Shown piece after piece: positions 1-8,588 of a stretch of DNA of 64,000 nt. The stretch lies in assembly GCF_002197845.1 (NCBI RefSeq), contig NZ_NIDE01000002.1, positions 248,001 to 312,000 on the forward strand, read 5' to 3'. The stretch comes from Fimbriiglobus ruber. Its GTDB lineage: Bacteria > Planctomycetota > Planctomycetia > Gemmatales > Gemmataceae. Position 1 is the first letter of the stretch, and every line of letters starts with the position of its first letter. The position numbers were made by a program, and so were the translations under genes. The notes beneath the pieces were generated by a model. It made no database searches. It was not told the origin of the DNA and worked only from the letters and a program-made list of their open reading frames with translations.

Positions 1-65
1 AAAAGAAGCGGCCCGCTCGTAATTCGGAGCGGATCGGCAGACAGCGGCCGTCGCCGGAGCCTCGC

Positions 66-1022
66 TTACCGGATCACCTTGCCCTCGACCCCCAGCACTA
101 TCGCAGAGGCGAGGCTGTTGCCGAAGTTCTTGAAATCCTTGAACGTCCAGACCACTTTCTTGTCGCGGGTCACTTCGATGAGCTGCGGGTTCTCCGGGCC
201 GGCGTGGCAGTTGCCGATCACGACGTTGCCGTTCGGGAGGACTTGCAGGGTCGTCACCCAGGCCAGCGTGATGCCCGGCAGTTCCTTCTGGTCGACGCTC
301 CAGACGGTCTTCCCTTCCTTGGTCACTTCGAGGACGCGGTTGTTGTTGCCGCCGGCGATCAGCGTGTTGCCGTTCGGCAGGCGGACGGCCCCGTACACCT
401 CGACGCCGTGCCCCTCCGGGCCGTGCCCGCCGGACCGCGGGCGGTCGCCGAGTTCGAGTTTATACTCCCACACGATCTCGCCCTTGTCGTCGTACTCGCG
501 CACTGCGCCGAGCGATTCCTGGCAGACGAGGTAGTTCCCGGACTCGAGCTTGCGGACCATCCGCGTGTCGCGGTGGGCGTCCGACCGGGCCACTTTCAGG
601 GGGATTTCCTTCACGATTTTACCGTCCGCGGCGACCTCAATGATCCGCGAATTCCCGGACTCGGAGATCATCGTCTTGCCGTCAGCCAGCCGCTGAAAGG
701 CGTGGACTTCGACGCGACCCTTGTACCCCTCTTTCGGCTTCGACTCGTACTTCCAGACGATCTCCTTCTTCGGGTTGATCTCGACCGTCGTCGTCGGGCT
801 GGTGTGCGTGAGGATGTTGCCGTTCGGCAGCAGGTGCAGGTCGTGGACGTCGTGCTTGTCGACGAACTCCCACTCGACGGCGCCGTCCGCGCCGATGATG
901 GCGAGCTTGCCTTTGGACTGGTCGGCCGCGAGGACGCGGTGCGTCACCTTCGCGGGCTCGGCGGCCGGCGCGACGGCGAGGGGCAGCAGGAAGAGGGCGA
1001 GTGCCGGGAGGCGGCGGCGCAT
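66..1022 (-). CDS. Secreted beta-propeller (PQQ/NHL-like) protein
   Basis: A 318-residue protein with a signal peptide (about residues 1-21, arginine-rich start then a leucine/alanine core ending APAA). The mature part is made of repeated propeller blades of the form LPNGN-(I/T/V)-L/I followed by x-E-V/I-x-x-x-G-K-x-V-W, seen at least five times, as in PQQ-like and arylsulfotransferase-type propellers. No catalytic motif was recognised, so a binding or scaffold role outside the cytoplasm is inferred. It follows an efflux adaptor gene on the same strand after a gap of about 80 bases, so co-transcription is possible. The fold class is fairly sure; the function is not known. Confidence 0.75.
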   Translation of the reverse strand: MRRRLPALALFLLPLAVAPAAEPAKVTHRVLAADQSKGKLAIIGADGAVEWEFVDKHDVHDLHLLPNGNILTHTSPTTTVEINPKKEIVWKYESKPKEGYKGRVEVHAFQRLADGKTMISESGNSRIIEVAADGKIVKEIPLKVARSDAHRDTRMVRKLESGNYLVCQESLGAVREYDDKGEIVWEYKLELGDRPRSGGHGPEGHGVEVYGAVRLPNGNTLIAGGNNNRVLEVTKEGKTVWSVDQKELPGITLAWVTTLQVLPNGNVVIGNCHAGPENPQLIEVTRDKKVVWTFKDFKNFGNSLASAIVLGVEGKVIR

Positions 1023-1100
1023 GAGCGGAACCTTCGGTGGAAGGGAAACGTGTCGGGGAGGTCAACATACTGCGGGGGGCCGCGGACGCAAACGGGGCCG

Positions 1101-1925
1101 TTACTTCGCGGTCGGGACGCTCAGGCGGACGCGGGCGGACATGCCCGGGCTGATGAGCCCGTTGGGGTTCTCGCACCTGGCCCGGACATGGATCGTGCCG
1201 GTCCGCGGGTTGACCGCCGTGTCCACGAACGTCACCTCGGCCGGGTGGGGGAACCCGGTTTCGTCGGACAGGCCGACTTCCACGGTCAATTTCTTCGGCT
1301 TGTCGAGCCCGTCACGACGGAAGTGGAGCAGGTCGTGTTCGCTCACGTAGAACACGACCGCCAACTGCTCGGCGTCGACGATCGTGACCAGCGGCCGAAC
1401 CTCGTCGGCGACGAGCAGGCCGCCCAGGGTCGAGGTCAACCGCCCGACCCGGCCGCCCGACGGGGCCGTGAGCCGTGTCCACGACAGGTTCAATTGGGCC
1501 AGAGTCATGTCGGCTTTGGCCGCCTCGAGTTCGGCGGTGGTCACGTCCGCGGCCACCTGCGCCACGGCGACGTCGTTCGCCGACTTCACTTTATTCGCGG
1601 CCAGGTTCTTGGCCTGGTCCAAGGTGATCGTGGCCGTCTTGGTTTTCGCGATCGCCGCTTCGACGTGGGCCTTGGCCCGGTCCAGTTTAGCCTGGTACGG
1701 TCGCGGGTCGATTTCGGCGATCACGTCGCCCGCCCGGACGACACTCCCTTCCGCAACTGGAATCCGGGTCAGATATCCGGTCACGAGCGGCCGGATTGAC
1801 ACGGCGTCGGCTTCGAACCGGCCGTCGAACACGAATTCCTTCTTGGACGAATCGGCCTTCGGCGGATCGTCTGCCCGTATCGTGGAGCAAGCCAGTACGA
1901 CCAGGAACACGGTAGCGTAACGCAT
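1101..1925 (-). CDS. Periplasmic adaptor (HlyD/RND membrane-fusion) protein
   Basis: A 274-residue membrane-fusion protein. The start at 1925 opens directly into a signal peptide (MRYATVFLVVLACSTIRA); an in-frame ATG further upstream would put 24 unlikely residues before it. Order of parts: first lipoyl half (VTGYLTRIPVAEGSVVRAG), an alpha-helical hairpin rich in Ala/Lys/Asp (about residues 80-140), second lipoyl half (LTAPSGGRVGRL), then a beta-barrel ending in SPGMSARVRL. Such proteins normally bridge an inner-membrane RND or ABC pump to an outer-membrane channel, but no pump or TolC-like gene lies beside it, so it appears to be an orphan adaptor. Confidence 0.85.
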   Translation of the reverse strand: MRYATVFLVVLACSTIRADDPPKADSSKKEFVFDGRFEADAVSIRPLVTGYLTRIPVAEGSVVRAGDVIAEIDPRPYQAKLDRAKAHVEAAIAKTKTATITLDQAKNLAANKVKSANDVAVAQVAADVTTAELEAAKADMTLAQLNLSWTRLTAPSGGRVGRLTSTLGGLLVADEVRPLVTIVDAEQLAVVFYVSEHDLLHFRRDGLDKPKKLTVEVGLSDETGFPHPAEVTFVDTAVNPRTGTIHVRARCENPNGLISPGMSARVRLSVPTAK

Positions 1926-2028
1926 AAGACACCCCGGGAGCAGAGACAGACGGACGGCCCCAGTATCCGGCCGCGGCCGAAGTGTGTCCAGCTTCATGTT
2001 TTTGAAGGTGGGCGGGGCGCCGACCTCA

Positions 2029-2053
2029 CCCCCTCTCCGACGCGGAGAGGGGG
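2029..2053 (-). terminator. Hairpin downstream of ilvD
   Basis: Perfect 11 bp inverted repeat (CCCCCTCTCCG and its complement) with a 3-base loop, 17 bases past the ilvD stop. There is no T-tract after it on the minus strand, so it is a terminator-like or 3'-stabilising hairpin rather than a classical intrinsic terminator. Confidence 0.5.
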
Positions 2054-2069
2054 AACCGCCCGCGGCTTC

Positions 2070-3752
2070 TTACCCGGTTACCGCCCCTTCGGAGGCCGAG
2101 TGAACGAGCCTGGCGTACTTCGCCAGCACCCCGCGCTCGACCCGCAGGGGCGGCTTCACCCAGGCCGCTCGCCGCTTCGCCAGTTCGTCGTCGGAGACGT
2201 GGAGGGTGAGGGTCTTCTGGTCGCCGTCGATGGTGATCGAATCGCCGTCGTGGACGAGGGCGATCGTTCCGCCGACCCACGCTTCGGGGGCGACGTGACC
2301 GACCACGAGGCCGTGCGTCCCGCCGCTGAACCGGCCGTCGGTGATGAGGCCGACGCTGTCGCCGAGGCCCTGGCCCATCAGCGCGCCGGTGATCGACAGC
2401 ATCTCCCGCATGCCCGGGCCGCCGACCGGCCCCTCGCCGCGGATCACGACCACGTCGCCGGGCACGATCTTCCTGGCCCCGATCGCCTGGGCGCAGGCTT
2501 CCTCGCCGTCGAACACCTTCGCCGGGCCGGTGATGTGCCGCACCTTCAAGCCGGCCACCTTCGCCACCCCGCCTTCCGGGCAGAGGTTCCCCTTAAGGAC
2601 GACGATGTGCCCGCTCGCGTACATCGGCTTGTCGATCGGGTGGACGATCTTCTGCGGCTTGGCGTACACGCTCGGCACGTCCGCCAGGTTCTCGGCGAGC
2701 GTTTTCCCGGTCACGGTCGGGCAGTCGCCGTGGAGGAACCCGGCGTCGAGCAGAGCCCGCATGACGGCCGGCGTGCCCCCGGCCCGGTACAGGTCGAACA
2801 TCACGTACTTCCCGCCCGGCTTCAGGTCGGCCAGGTGCGGCACCTTCGCGCCGACCCGGTCGAAGTCCGCCAGCGTCCACTCGACCCCGGCTTCGCGGGC
2901 GATCGCCATCAGGTGCAGGACGGCGTTCGTCGACCCGCCGAGCGCCAGGACGAACGTGTAGGCGTTTTCGAGCGACTTGCGGGTGATCAGGTCGCGGGGC
3001 CGCAGGTTGGCCTTCACGCAGGCAATGAGGGCCTTGCCGGCCAGGTACGATTCCCGGTCCTTGGCCGCGGTCACGGCCGGGTTGCTGGCGCCGTAGGGCA
3101 GGGAGAGCCCGAGGGCCTCGATGGCGGACGCCATCGTGTTCGCGGTGTACATCCCGCCGCACGACCCGGACCCGGGGCAACTAGCGCACTCGATCTTGTG
3201 CAGCTTCTTCTCATCAATTGACCCGGCCTGAAATTTCCCGACGGCCTCGAAAATGGACACGATGTCCACGTCCTCGCCGTCCGGCCCGATGCCGGGCATG
3301 ATGCTCCCGCCGTAGACGAACACGCTCGGGATGTTGAGCCGGGCCATCGCCATGACGCAGCCGGGCATGTTCTTGTCGCAGCCGCCGAAGGCGAGCAGGC
3401 CGTCGTGGTTCATCGCCCCGGCGACCGTCTCCAGGCTGTCGGCGATGACCTCGCGGCTGACCAGGGAATACCGCATCCCCATGTGGCCCATCGAGATGCC
3501 GTCCGAGACCGTGGGCGCGCCGAAGATCTGGGGGACGCCGCCGGCCGCCCGGACGCCCTCGATCCCCTTGCGGGCGAGGCGGTCGAGGTGGCTGTTGCAC
3601 GGGGTGATGTCCGAGAACAAGGACGCGACGCCGACGATCGGCTTGTCGAAGTCGTCGTCCTGGAAGCCGACCCCGCGGAGCATCGCGCGGTTCGGCGCGC
3701 GGCCCGGGCCGCCGGTGGTGGTCAGGCTCTTGCGGGGAGGGGTATCGGCCAC
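2070..3752 (-). CDS. ilvD: Dihydroxy-acid dehydratase
   Basis: Cytoplasmic enzyme of isoleucine, valine and pantothenate synthesis that dehydrates 2,3-dihydroxy-3-methyl acids to 2-keto acids. The 560-residue product is full length. Signatures: [10 protein letters not shown] (about 51-60), [10 protein letters not shown] (about 123-132), [16 protein letters not shown] (about 192-207), and the C-terminal [13 protein letters not shown] stretch. Cys52, Cys125 and Cys198 have about the spacing expected of the cluster ligands in the short [2Fe-2S] IlvD class; the cluster type is an inference. The start ATG at 3752 gives the usual N-terminus. It stands alone, with the leuD-like gene of the related leucine pathway about 9 kb away. 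Confidence 0.96.
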   Translation of the reverse strand: MADTPPRKSLTTTGGPGRAPNRAMLRGVGFQDDDFDKPIVGVASLFSDITPCNSHLDRLARKGIEGVRAAGGVPQIFGAPTVSDGISMGHMGMRYSLVSREVIADSLETVAGAMNHDGLLAFGGCDKNMPGCVMAMARLNIPSVFVYGGSIMPGIGPDGEDVDIVSIFEAVGKFQAGSIDEKKLHKIECASCPGSGSCGGMYTANTMASAIEALGLSLPYGASNPAVTAAKDRESYLAGKALIACVKANLRPRDLITRKSLENAYTFVLALGGSTNAVLHLMAIAREAGVEWTLADFDRVGAKVPHLADLKPGGKYVMFDLYRAGGTPAVMRALLDAGFLHGDCPTVTGKTLAENLADVPSVYAKPQKIVHPIDKPMYASGHIVVLKGNLCPEGGVAKVAGLKVRHITGPAKVFDGEEACAQAIGARKIVPGDVVVIRGEGPVGGPGMREMLSITGALMGQGLGDSVGLITDGRFSGGTHGLVVGHVAPEAWVGGTIALVHDGDSITIDGDQKTLTLHVSDDELAKRRAAWVKPPLRVERGVLAKYARLVHSASEGAVTG

Positions 3753-3973
3753 GAGAGGGTCCTTTCGATCGGTCCTACGTCCGGTGCCACAAGCATTTCA
3801 GGCCCAGCCGAAATCGCCCGCAAAGGCGGAAAAATCGGGCCACCCGGTTTGCATGCGCTCCGTGCGTGATCTAGGTAATGGTGTCGTCGGCCCACGCGGG
3901 TTCAACGAGGTCACAGCCGCCCGAGTGGGTCGGCCCCGGCATCCGCCGTCGTATAATCAAACTGGGAGATCAC

Positions 3974-4159
3974 ATGAAACTGGTCAAGAACGTCGTCGAG
4001 TTTCTGAAGAAGGAAGACGGCCCGACCGCGGTCGAGTACGCCGTCATGTTGGCCCTCATCGTCGTCGTCTGCATCGCCGCCATCACCGCGATCGGGACGA
4101 ACGCGAACAGCACCTTCTCGGCCGTCGGCTCGGCCATCAAGCCCGCCACCGCGAGCTGA
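3974..4159 (+). CDS. Flp/TadA-type IVb pilin subunit, copy 1
   Basis: A 61-residue prepilin of the Flp family, the building block of Tad (tight adherence) pili. The start at 3974 has a GGGAGA ribosome site just upstream; longer in-frame starts lack this and would add an unlikely leader. The short basic leader ends at EDG, and the mature chain starts PTAVEY, which fits Flp prepilin cleavage with Glu at +5 and Tyr at +6. A single hydrophobic helix (AVMLALIVVVCIAAITAI) follows, then a short Ser/Ala-rich tail. A near-identical copy lies directly downstream. No tad assembly genes are in the window. Confidence 0.92.
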   Translation: MKLVKNVVEFLKKEDGPTAVEYAVMLALIVVVCIAAITAIGTNANSTFSAVGSAIKPATAS

Positions 4160-4163
4160 ATTC

Positions 4164-4183
4164 CGCGGAGCCGGGGCTCCGCG
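4164..4183 (+). other. Short inverted repeat after first flp
   Basis: Perfect 8 bp inverted repeat (CGCGGAGC and complement) with a 4-base loop, 5 bases after the first pilin stop and just before the T-tract terminator. It may form a tandem 3' hairpin with it. Confidence 0.4.
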
Positions 4184-4195
4184 ACTGCCATCGTA

Positions 4196-4227
4196 AGCCC
4201 CCGATCGCGTGCGTTCGGGGGCTTTTT
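4196..4227 (+). terminator. Intrinsic terminator between the two flp genes
   Basis: Perfect 9 bp stem (AGCCCCCGA / TCGGGGGCT) with a 10-base loop, followed by a run of five T. This is the clearest rho-independent terminator in the window. It implies that the first pilin can be transcribed alone and that the second needs read-through or its own promoter. Confidence 0.85.
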
Positions 4228-4265
4228 CGTTTCCATCCCTCCGCTCCCATAAGGTCTGTTTCCTA

Positions 4266-4445
4266 ATGCTGCGCTCTGTCATTCGATTCCTGCGGGCCGA
4301 AGACGGTCCGACCGCGGTCGAGTACGCGGTCATGCTGGCCCTTATCGTCGTCGTCTGCATCGTGGCGATCACCGCGATCGGGAAGAACGCGAACAGCACC
4401 TTCTCCGCCGTCGGCTCGGCCATCAAGCCCGCCACCGCGAGCTAA
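4266..4445 (+). CDS. Flp/TadA-type IVb pilin subunit, copy 2
   Basis: A 59-residue Flp prepilin almost identical to the gene before it from the cleavage site on; only the leader (MLRSVIRFLRAEDG) and a few residues of the body differ. The start at 4266 gives a leader of normal length. The cleavage context G-PTAVEY and the hydrophobic helix are intact. The pair is a tandem duplication, with the terminator hairpin placed between the copies. Having two near-identical major pilins suggests dosage or separate expression; that is inference. The next gene is convergent. Confidence 0.9.
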   Translation: MLRSVIRFLRAEDGPTAVEYAVMLALIVVVCIVAITAIGKNANSTFSAVGSAIKPATAS

Positions 4446-4532
4446 CGATGTTGGGTCTGCGGCCCAGGTCAGGCGCGTGATCGCCCCCACGCTCCGGCCT
4501 GCCACTCGTCAACCTTCGCCGCCCCTCCGGCT

Positions 4533-6014
4533 TCACGCCAGAACACCTTTCACCACCGTCCCGTGCACGTCGGTCAGCCGGAAGTCCCGCCCCTGGAACT
4601 TGAACGTCAGCCGGGTGTGATCGATCCCGAGCAGATGGAGTAGCGTCGCGTTCAGGTCGTGGATGTGGACCGGGTTCTCCGTCACGTTGTAACTGTAATC
4701 GTCCGTCGCGCCGTAAGAAATACCGCCCTTCGCACCGCCCCCGGCGATCCAGACCGAGAAGCACCGCCCGTGGTGGTCGCGGCCGTAGTTGGTCGCGGTC
4801 AGCGCACCCTGGCTGTAGACGGTCCGCCCGAACTCCCCGCCCCACACGACCAGTGTGTCGTCCAACATGCCGCGCTGCTTGAGGTCGCGGAGCAGGGCGG
4901 CGGCCGGCCGGTCGACGTCCTTGCACTGGCCGCGGATCTGGCCCGGGAGGCTGGAGTGCTGGTCCCAGCCGCGGTGCATGAGCTGGATGAACCGCACGCC
5001 CCGCTCGGCCAACCGGCGGGCGAGCAGGCAGTTCCGGGCGAACCCGCCGTCCTCGTTCTTGTCGTCGACGCCGTACATTTCGAGCGTCTTCTTGTCCTCC
5101 CGGCTCAGGTCCGCCAGCTCGGGGACGGACGTCTGCATGCGGAAGGCCATCTCGTACTGGGCGATGCGGGTGTCGATCTCGGGGTCGTGGAACGACTCCC
5201 CGGCCATCCGGTTCAGCTCGCCGACCGCGTCCAGCATGGTGCGGCGGCCGCCGGCGTCGACCCCGGTCGGGTTCGACAGGTAGAGGACCGGGTCCTGGCC
5301 GGACCGGAAACGGACGCCTTGGTGCTGGGTGGGCAGGAACCCGCTCCCCCAGAGGCGGGAGAAGAGCGGTTGGTCGGTCTTGTTGCCGCTCCCCTGGGAG
5401 ATCATGACGACGAACGCCGGCATGTTCTTGTTTTCGCTGCCGATGCCGTAACTGAGCCACGCCCCCAGGCTCGGGCGGCCGGGCTGCTGGCTGCCGGTCT
5501 GGATGTACGTGATGGCCGGGTCGTGGTTGATCGCCTCGGTGTTCACCGACTTGATGACGGCGATGTCGTCGACGACGCCGGCGGTGTGCGGCAGCAGCTC
5601 GCTCACCCACGTCCCGGCTTTGCCGTGGCGGGCGAACTTGAACTGGGCAGCCGCGCAGGGGAACGACTTCTGGCCCGAGGTCATCCCGGTGATCCGCTGG
5701 CCCATGCGGACGGTCGCGGGGAGTTCCTGCCCGTTGTAGTCCTTGAGCTTGGGCTTGTAATCGAGCAGGTCGATCTGGCTCGGCCCGCCGGACATGAACA
5801 GGTAAATCACCCGCTTGGCCTTCGGCGCGGCGTGCAGGACCGACAGCGCGCCGCCCGCGGCGAGCGACCGCGGCGGCGGCGCGACCTCCGGCCCCGCGGC
5901 CGCCCGGTCGTCGGCCAGCAGGGACGCGAGGGCAGCCGTGCCGATGCCGGCGGCGGTCCGCCCGAAGAAGTGGCGGCGGGTCTGCAACAGGGCGAGGGGA
6001 TGGGTGGTGTGCAT
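4533..6014 (-). CDS. DUF1501 protein with Tat signal
   Basis: A protein of about 493 residues of the DUF1501 family (alkaline-phosphatase-like, related to sulfatases), which is greatly expanded in planctomycetes and of unsettled function. The start at 6014 puts the twin-arginine motif TRRHFFG at residues 12-18, as is usual for the family; an upstream ATG at 6071 is possible but would add 19 odd residues. Characteristic blocks include [59 protein letters not shown] and [17 protein letters not shown]1501 genes often follow a DUF1549/DUF1553 cytochrome partner; none is present here. Confidence 0.93.
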   Translation of the reverse strand: MHTTHPLALLQTRRHFFGRTAAGIGTAALASLLADDRAAAGPEVAPPPRSLAAGGALSVLHAAPKAKRVIYLFMSGGPSQIDLLDYKPKLKDYNGQELPATVRMGQRITGMTSGQKSFPCAAAQFKFARHGKAGTWVSELLPHTAGVVDDIAVIKSVNTEAINHDPAITYIQTGSQQPGRPSLGAWLSYGIGSENKNMPAFVVMISQGSGNKTDQPLFSRLWGSGFLPTQHQGVRFRSGQDPVLYLSNPTGVDAGGRRTMLDAVGELNRMAGESFHDPEIDTRIAQYEMAFRMQTSVPELADLSREDKKTLEMYGVDDKNEDGGFARNCLLARRLAERGVRFIQLMHRGWDQHSSLPGQIRGQCKDVDRPAAALLRDLKQRGMLDDTLVVWGGEFGRTVYSQGALTATNYGRDHHGRCFSVWIAGGGAKGGISYGATDDYSYNVTENPVHIHDLNATLLHLLGIDHTRLTFKFQGRDFRLTDVHGTVVKGVLA

Positions 6015-6102
6015 GGTTGTATCCGAAACGACGGAACTCGGCGGCACGGTCGGCCGTGAGGTCGTGTCCACTGGAGGTGTTCACGATGTTACCGTGAGCC
6101 GG

Positions 6103-6211
6103 TCGTCAGGACGAGCCCGGCGGTCGGACAACCACATGCCGTGGGTGAGGCACCGACCTCATGCGATAGCTCTTCCGCAGCATCCCTGACCGGCGGAGGA
6201 ATCACGCGCTT
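6103..6211 (+). repeat. Direct repeat, copy 1 (leader-like ~110 bp unit)
   Basis: This stretch aligns along its whole length with 7862-7971, with scattered substitutions and one single-base gap. Both copies contain ACGAGCCCGGCGG, CACATGCCGTGGGTGA and end in GACCGGCGGAGGAATCACGC. The last part carries a GGAGGA ribosome-site sequence. In copy 2 this serves the HD-domain gene; here the corresponding TTG leads into a frame that stops after about 20 codons. Confidence 0.8.
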
Positions 6212-6696
6212 TTGCCCTTCGATACCTCGCCACCTGGTTTGGCCCGCCTTGCTTCCACCGCTCTTCCATGAAGTGGCAGGGCGGGGTGAAATCGTCTGGG
6301 TCTATAGAGCGGCTCGTGAGACTCGACTGGCGGTAATCTCTAGGAGGCCTTATGGGCCTGGTTATCTCCTGTCACATAAAAAAAAGCTAATTCTTCGCGC
6401 CCGCTTTGCTCCTACCTTGGGCATTTACGCTTTTGTAAACGGTGTGCGACACACAGAAGTCGAATATTCCTAAAAATCAAAAAAGAACCTATTTCCTGAC
6501 TTGCCATGTGTTTTCAGGGTTATATTCTGCTGTTTTTGTTTTTTTTCTTTCGCTTTTGCCTTTGGCGCGCTGCTTGCATTTACTCGGATTGAATGCCTTT
6601 CTAATCGGGTCGGGACCACCACCGACCTCCTCAATCTCCTGCAGCGTTCTGGCGATCAATTTCGGCCGCAACCTGCAGCTTTTCGCCGGAGTTCAC
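6212..6696. other. AT-rich stretch without a supported gene
   Basis: About 485 bases between the first repeat copy and the GNAT-like gene. The part around 6360-6600 is visibly AT-rich, with long A and T runs, unlike the surrounding DNA. Open frames exist but show no recognisable protein and no good ribosome site. It may hold the promoter of the downstream gene and is probably foreign or recently inserted DNA. Confidence 0.5.
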
Positions 6697-7755
6697 ATGC
6701 CCCCTCGTCTCATGATTCTCGGTTCTTTGTCCGATCGACGCCAAGTCGCCGAAATCCGCCACAAATTCGTTTTGGAGCAGTTGCCCGCCGAATCGTTGCC
6801 GCGAGTTTCCCTGCAACAACGGCGCGACCGCGAAGACCGTCGAACCACGTGCGTTAACTCGCCGAATTGGCCGATTACCATCGTCGATGAAGGTAATGGC
6901 GGCCAAATCAAGTCCTTCCTTGATGTCCAACCGGAGCCCACTGTTCAAGGCCGTGAACACGCTCTCATGATGTTCGGTATCACGCGTGAGGAAAATCGGC
7001 TCGAAGGAAGTCACGGCAAATGTGTCAACTTTGCCATTAATTATTTCGACTCCGCGTACCTGCGTGCCTGCTTGCCCACAAAGACTTTCGCCGCGTCTGT
7101 GAACCCCGCGGTTTCCCTTGTGCGTAGCAAAGGGTTCAAGGGCCGGCCGTGGAAACAAGTCTGTCGTGTTTATGAAGAAAACGATCACAGCATCCTTGGG
7201 CAAGCCTTTTGGGAGGCATACAACTCGCAACGGCTCCCGTTTCAGTTCGGTGAAGCAAACGAACTTGTCCTGAAACTCGCAGACGAAACGCACCTGACGG
7301 ACCTGACCAAACTCCGTCTGGAGCTCGCGCGCGGTTTGGAATACGAGACCCATTTCGAGCGCGTGGAAATGGGCGTCTTGAATTTGATCAAGCGGGACGA
7401 GGCCGCTCGACACAGTTCGTTCTTGCTCGTCGTGATGGAAGGCGACCGGGTGGTCGGTGCCGTGAGAGTTTCGCCCAGTTATGAAATTTGGGAGGGAATG
7501 ACGCGGCTGAGCATTCGCGACATCGTAATCGCCAAATCGCACCAGAAGCGTGGGTTGCTGCCCTGGGTCTTCAACGCCGCGGTGATCGCGGGGAGAATGC
7601 TGATCCACCCCGATGCCGTTGTTAATCCCCTGACGCGAGTCATCGAACCCCTTTGGGTCGACACCTGGCTGCCGAACGAACGACTCATGCGGCATTTCCA
7701 ACAGGAAGTTCCACGGCTCCACGAGACGGGAAACAGTTTCTTTGAAAACGTATGA
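6697..7755 (+). CDS. GNAT-like acyltransferase family protein
   Basis: A 352-residue product with the start chosen at 6697, which has GGAG five bases upstream; a longer frame from 6442 would encode AT-rich, low-complexity sequence. The C-terminal half resembles a GNAT fold: a strand SFLLVVMEGDRVVGAVRVS, then RLSIRDIVIAKSHQKRGLL, where V-I-x-x-x-x-Q-K-R-G-L resembles the acetyl-CoA pyrophosphate loop. The N-terminal half (residues 1-110) is not recognised. No substrate can be named. Base composition is lower in GC than that of its neighbours, and the gene lies between two copies of a direct repeat, so acquisition by transfer is plausible. Confidence 0.55.
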   Translation: MPPRLMILGSLSDRRQVAEIRHKFVLEQLPAESLPRVSLQQRRDREDRRTTCVNSPNWPITIVDEGNGGQIKSFLDVQPEPTVQGREHALMMFGITREENRLEGSHGKCVNFAINYFDSAYLRACLPTKTFAASVNPAVSLVRSKGFKGRPWKQVCRVYEENDHSILGQAFWEAYNSQRLPFQFGEANELVLKLADETHLTDLTKLRLELARGLEYETHFERVEMGVLNLIKRDEAARHSSFLLVVMEGDRVVGAVRVSPSYEIWEGMTRLSIRDIVIAKSHQKRGLLPWVFNAAVIAGRMLIHPDAVVNPLTRVIEPLWVDTWLPNERLMRHFQQEVPRLHETGNSFFENV

Positions 7756-7787
7756 TCTCGCTTCTGGGACCACTCGCTACTTATCCC

Positions 7788-7829
7788 AGGCCTGGCGTAG
7801 TGCCTGCTATGTCAGGCCTATTTCTTTTT
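7788..7829 (+). terminator. Possible terminator after the GNAT-like gene
   Basis: AGGCCTG (7788-7794) and CAGGCCT (7813-7819) can pair across an 18-base loop and are followed by ATTTCTTTTTC. The T-rich tail supports a weak intrinsic terminator. Confidence 0.45.
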
Positions 7830-7861
7830 CCGCCACTCCCACGGAGGAACCGGTAAGCGTA

Positions 7862-7971
7862 TCGTGAGGACGAGCCCGGCGGCCAGACAAGCACATGCCG
7901 TGGGTGACGCACCTGTCTCGTGCGATCGTTCTCCCGCGGTATCCCCCGACCGGCGGAGGAATCACGCGCTT
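7862..7971 (+). repeat. Direct repeat, copy 2, overlapping the HD gene start
   Basis: Second copy of the unit at 6103-6211. Similarity ends at the putative start codon of the HD-domain gene, so the repeat corresponds to an upstream region plus ribosome site (GGAGGA at 7955-7960). Confidence 0.8.
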
Positions 7972-8515
7972 GAACATCCGCGATTTGCCCGATGCCACTT
8001 GCGACCTCCTCAAGCGGGTGAACGCTCCGCCCCGGTTGGTGGCACATCTCGCACTGGTCCACGACGCGGCGGCCGATCTCCTCCGGGCCTTGCACACCCG
8101 CTGGCGAAACTTGGCGATAGATGACGCCGCCGTCCTCTTCGGCGCGGCCACGCACGACGTCGGCAAGGTGCTGCACCCCGCCGAACTCGTCGGCTCCGGT
8201 ACAGCCCACGAACAAGACGGGCCGCGGTTGCTCGAACAGTTGGGAGCCCCGCCCGAGTGGGCACGGTTCGCCCGAACGCATGGGACGTGGAAGCAGGAAA
8301 CGTCGCCGGCCGTGGAAGACCTGATCGTGGCCCTCGCGGACACCTGCTGGAAGGGCAAACGGAACGAGGAACTGGAAGGCATGCTGGCCGCCCGGATCGC
8401 CGAGTCGCAAGGGGTAGACAGGTGGGAGGCGGTCGCCGCGGTTGACGAAATCGTCGCGGAAATCGCGAACCGGGCCGACGAGCGACTGGCCTGGCAGAAT
8501 CGGCACCCGATATGA
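7970..8515 (+). CDS. HD-domain (phosphohydrolase-like) protein
   Basis: About 181 residues. I place the start at the TTG at 7970, nine bases after a full GGAGGA ribosome site; an in-frame ATG at 7895 has no such site and lies inside the repeat. The HD-domain metal ligands are visible: His in LVAHLALVHD, the pair in AATHDVGK, then AHEQDGPRLLEQLG and WARFARTHGTW, which supply later histidines. HD proteins cleave phosphate mono- or diesters of nucleotides; the substrate here cannot be told. No partner domain is present. The TlpA-like gene follows after 73 bases. Confidence 0.8.
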   Translation: MNIRDLPDATCDLLKRVNAPPRLVAHLALVHDAAADLLRALHTRWRNLAIDDAAVLFGAATHDVGKVLHPAELVGSGTAHEQDGPRLLEQLGAPPEWARFARTHGTWKQETSPAVEDLIVALADTCWKGKRNEELEGMLAARIAESQGVDRWEAVAAVDEIVAEIANRADERLAWQNRHPI

Positions 8516-8588
8516 CCGCTCTGGATTCGCATCTGCCCGCGAGCCCGACTAGAATGCTCGTACCGCTTTCTTTCCTGGGAGCCACCTG

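Noticed and set aside
204-1799. Long plus-strand frame across the propeller and adaptor genes
   Set aside because: It spans two clear minus-strand genes and their gap; the composition is typical of a GC-rich shadow.
6631-7773. 380-codon minus-strand frame opposite the GNAT-like gene
   Set aside because: The plus strand carries a GNAT-like pattern and a ribosome site at 6697. The minus frame has no recognisable motif.
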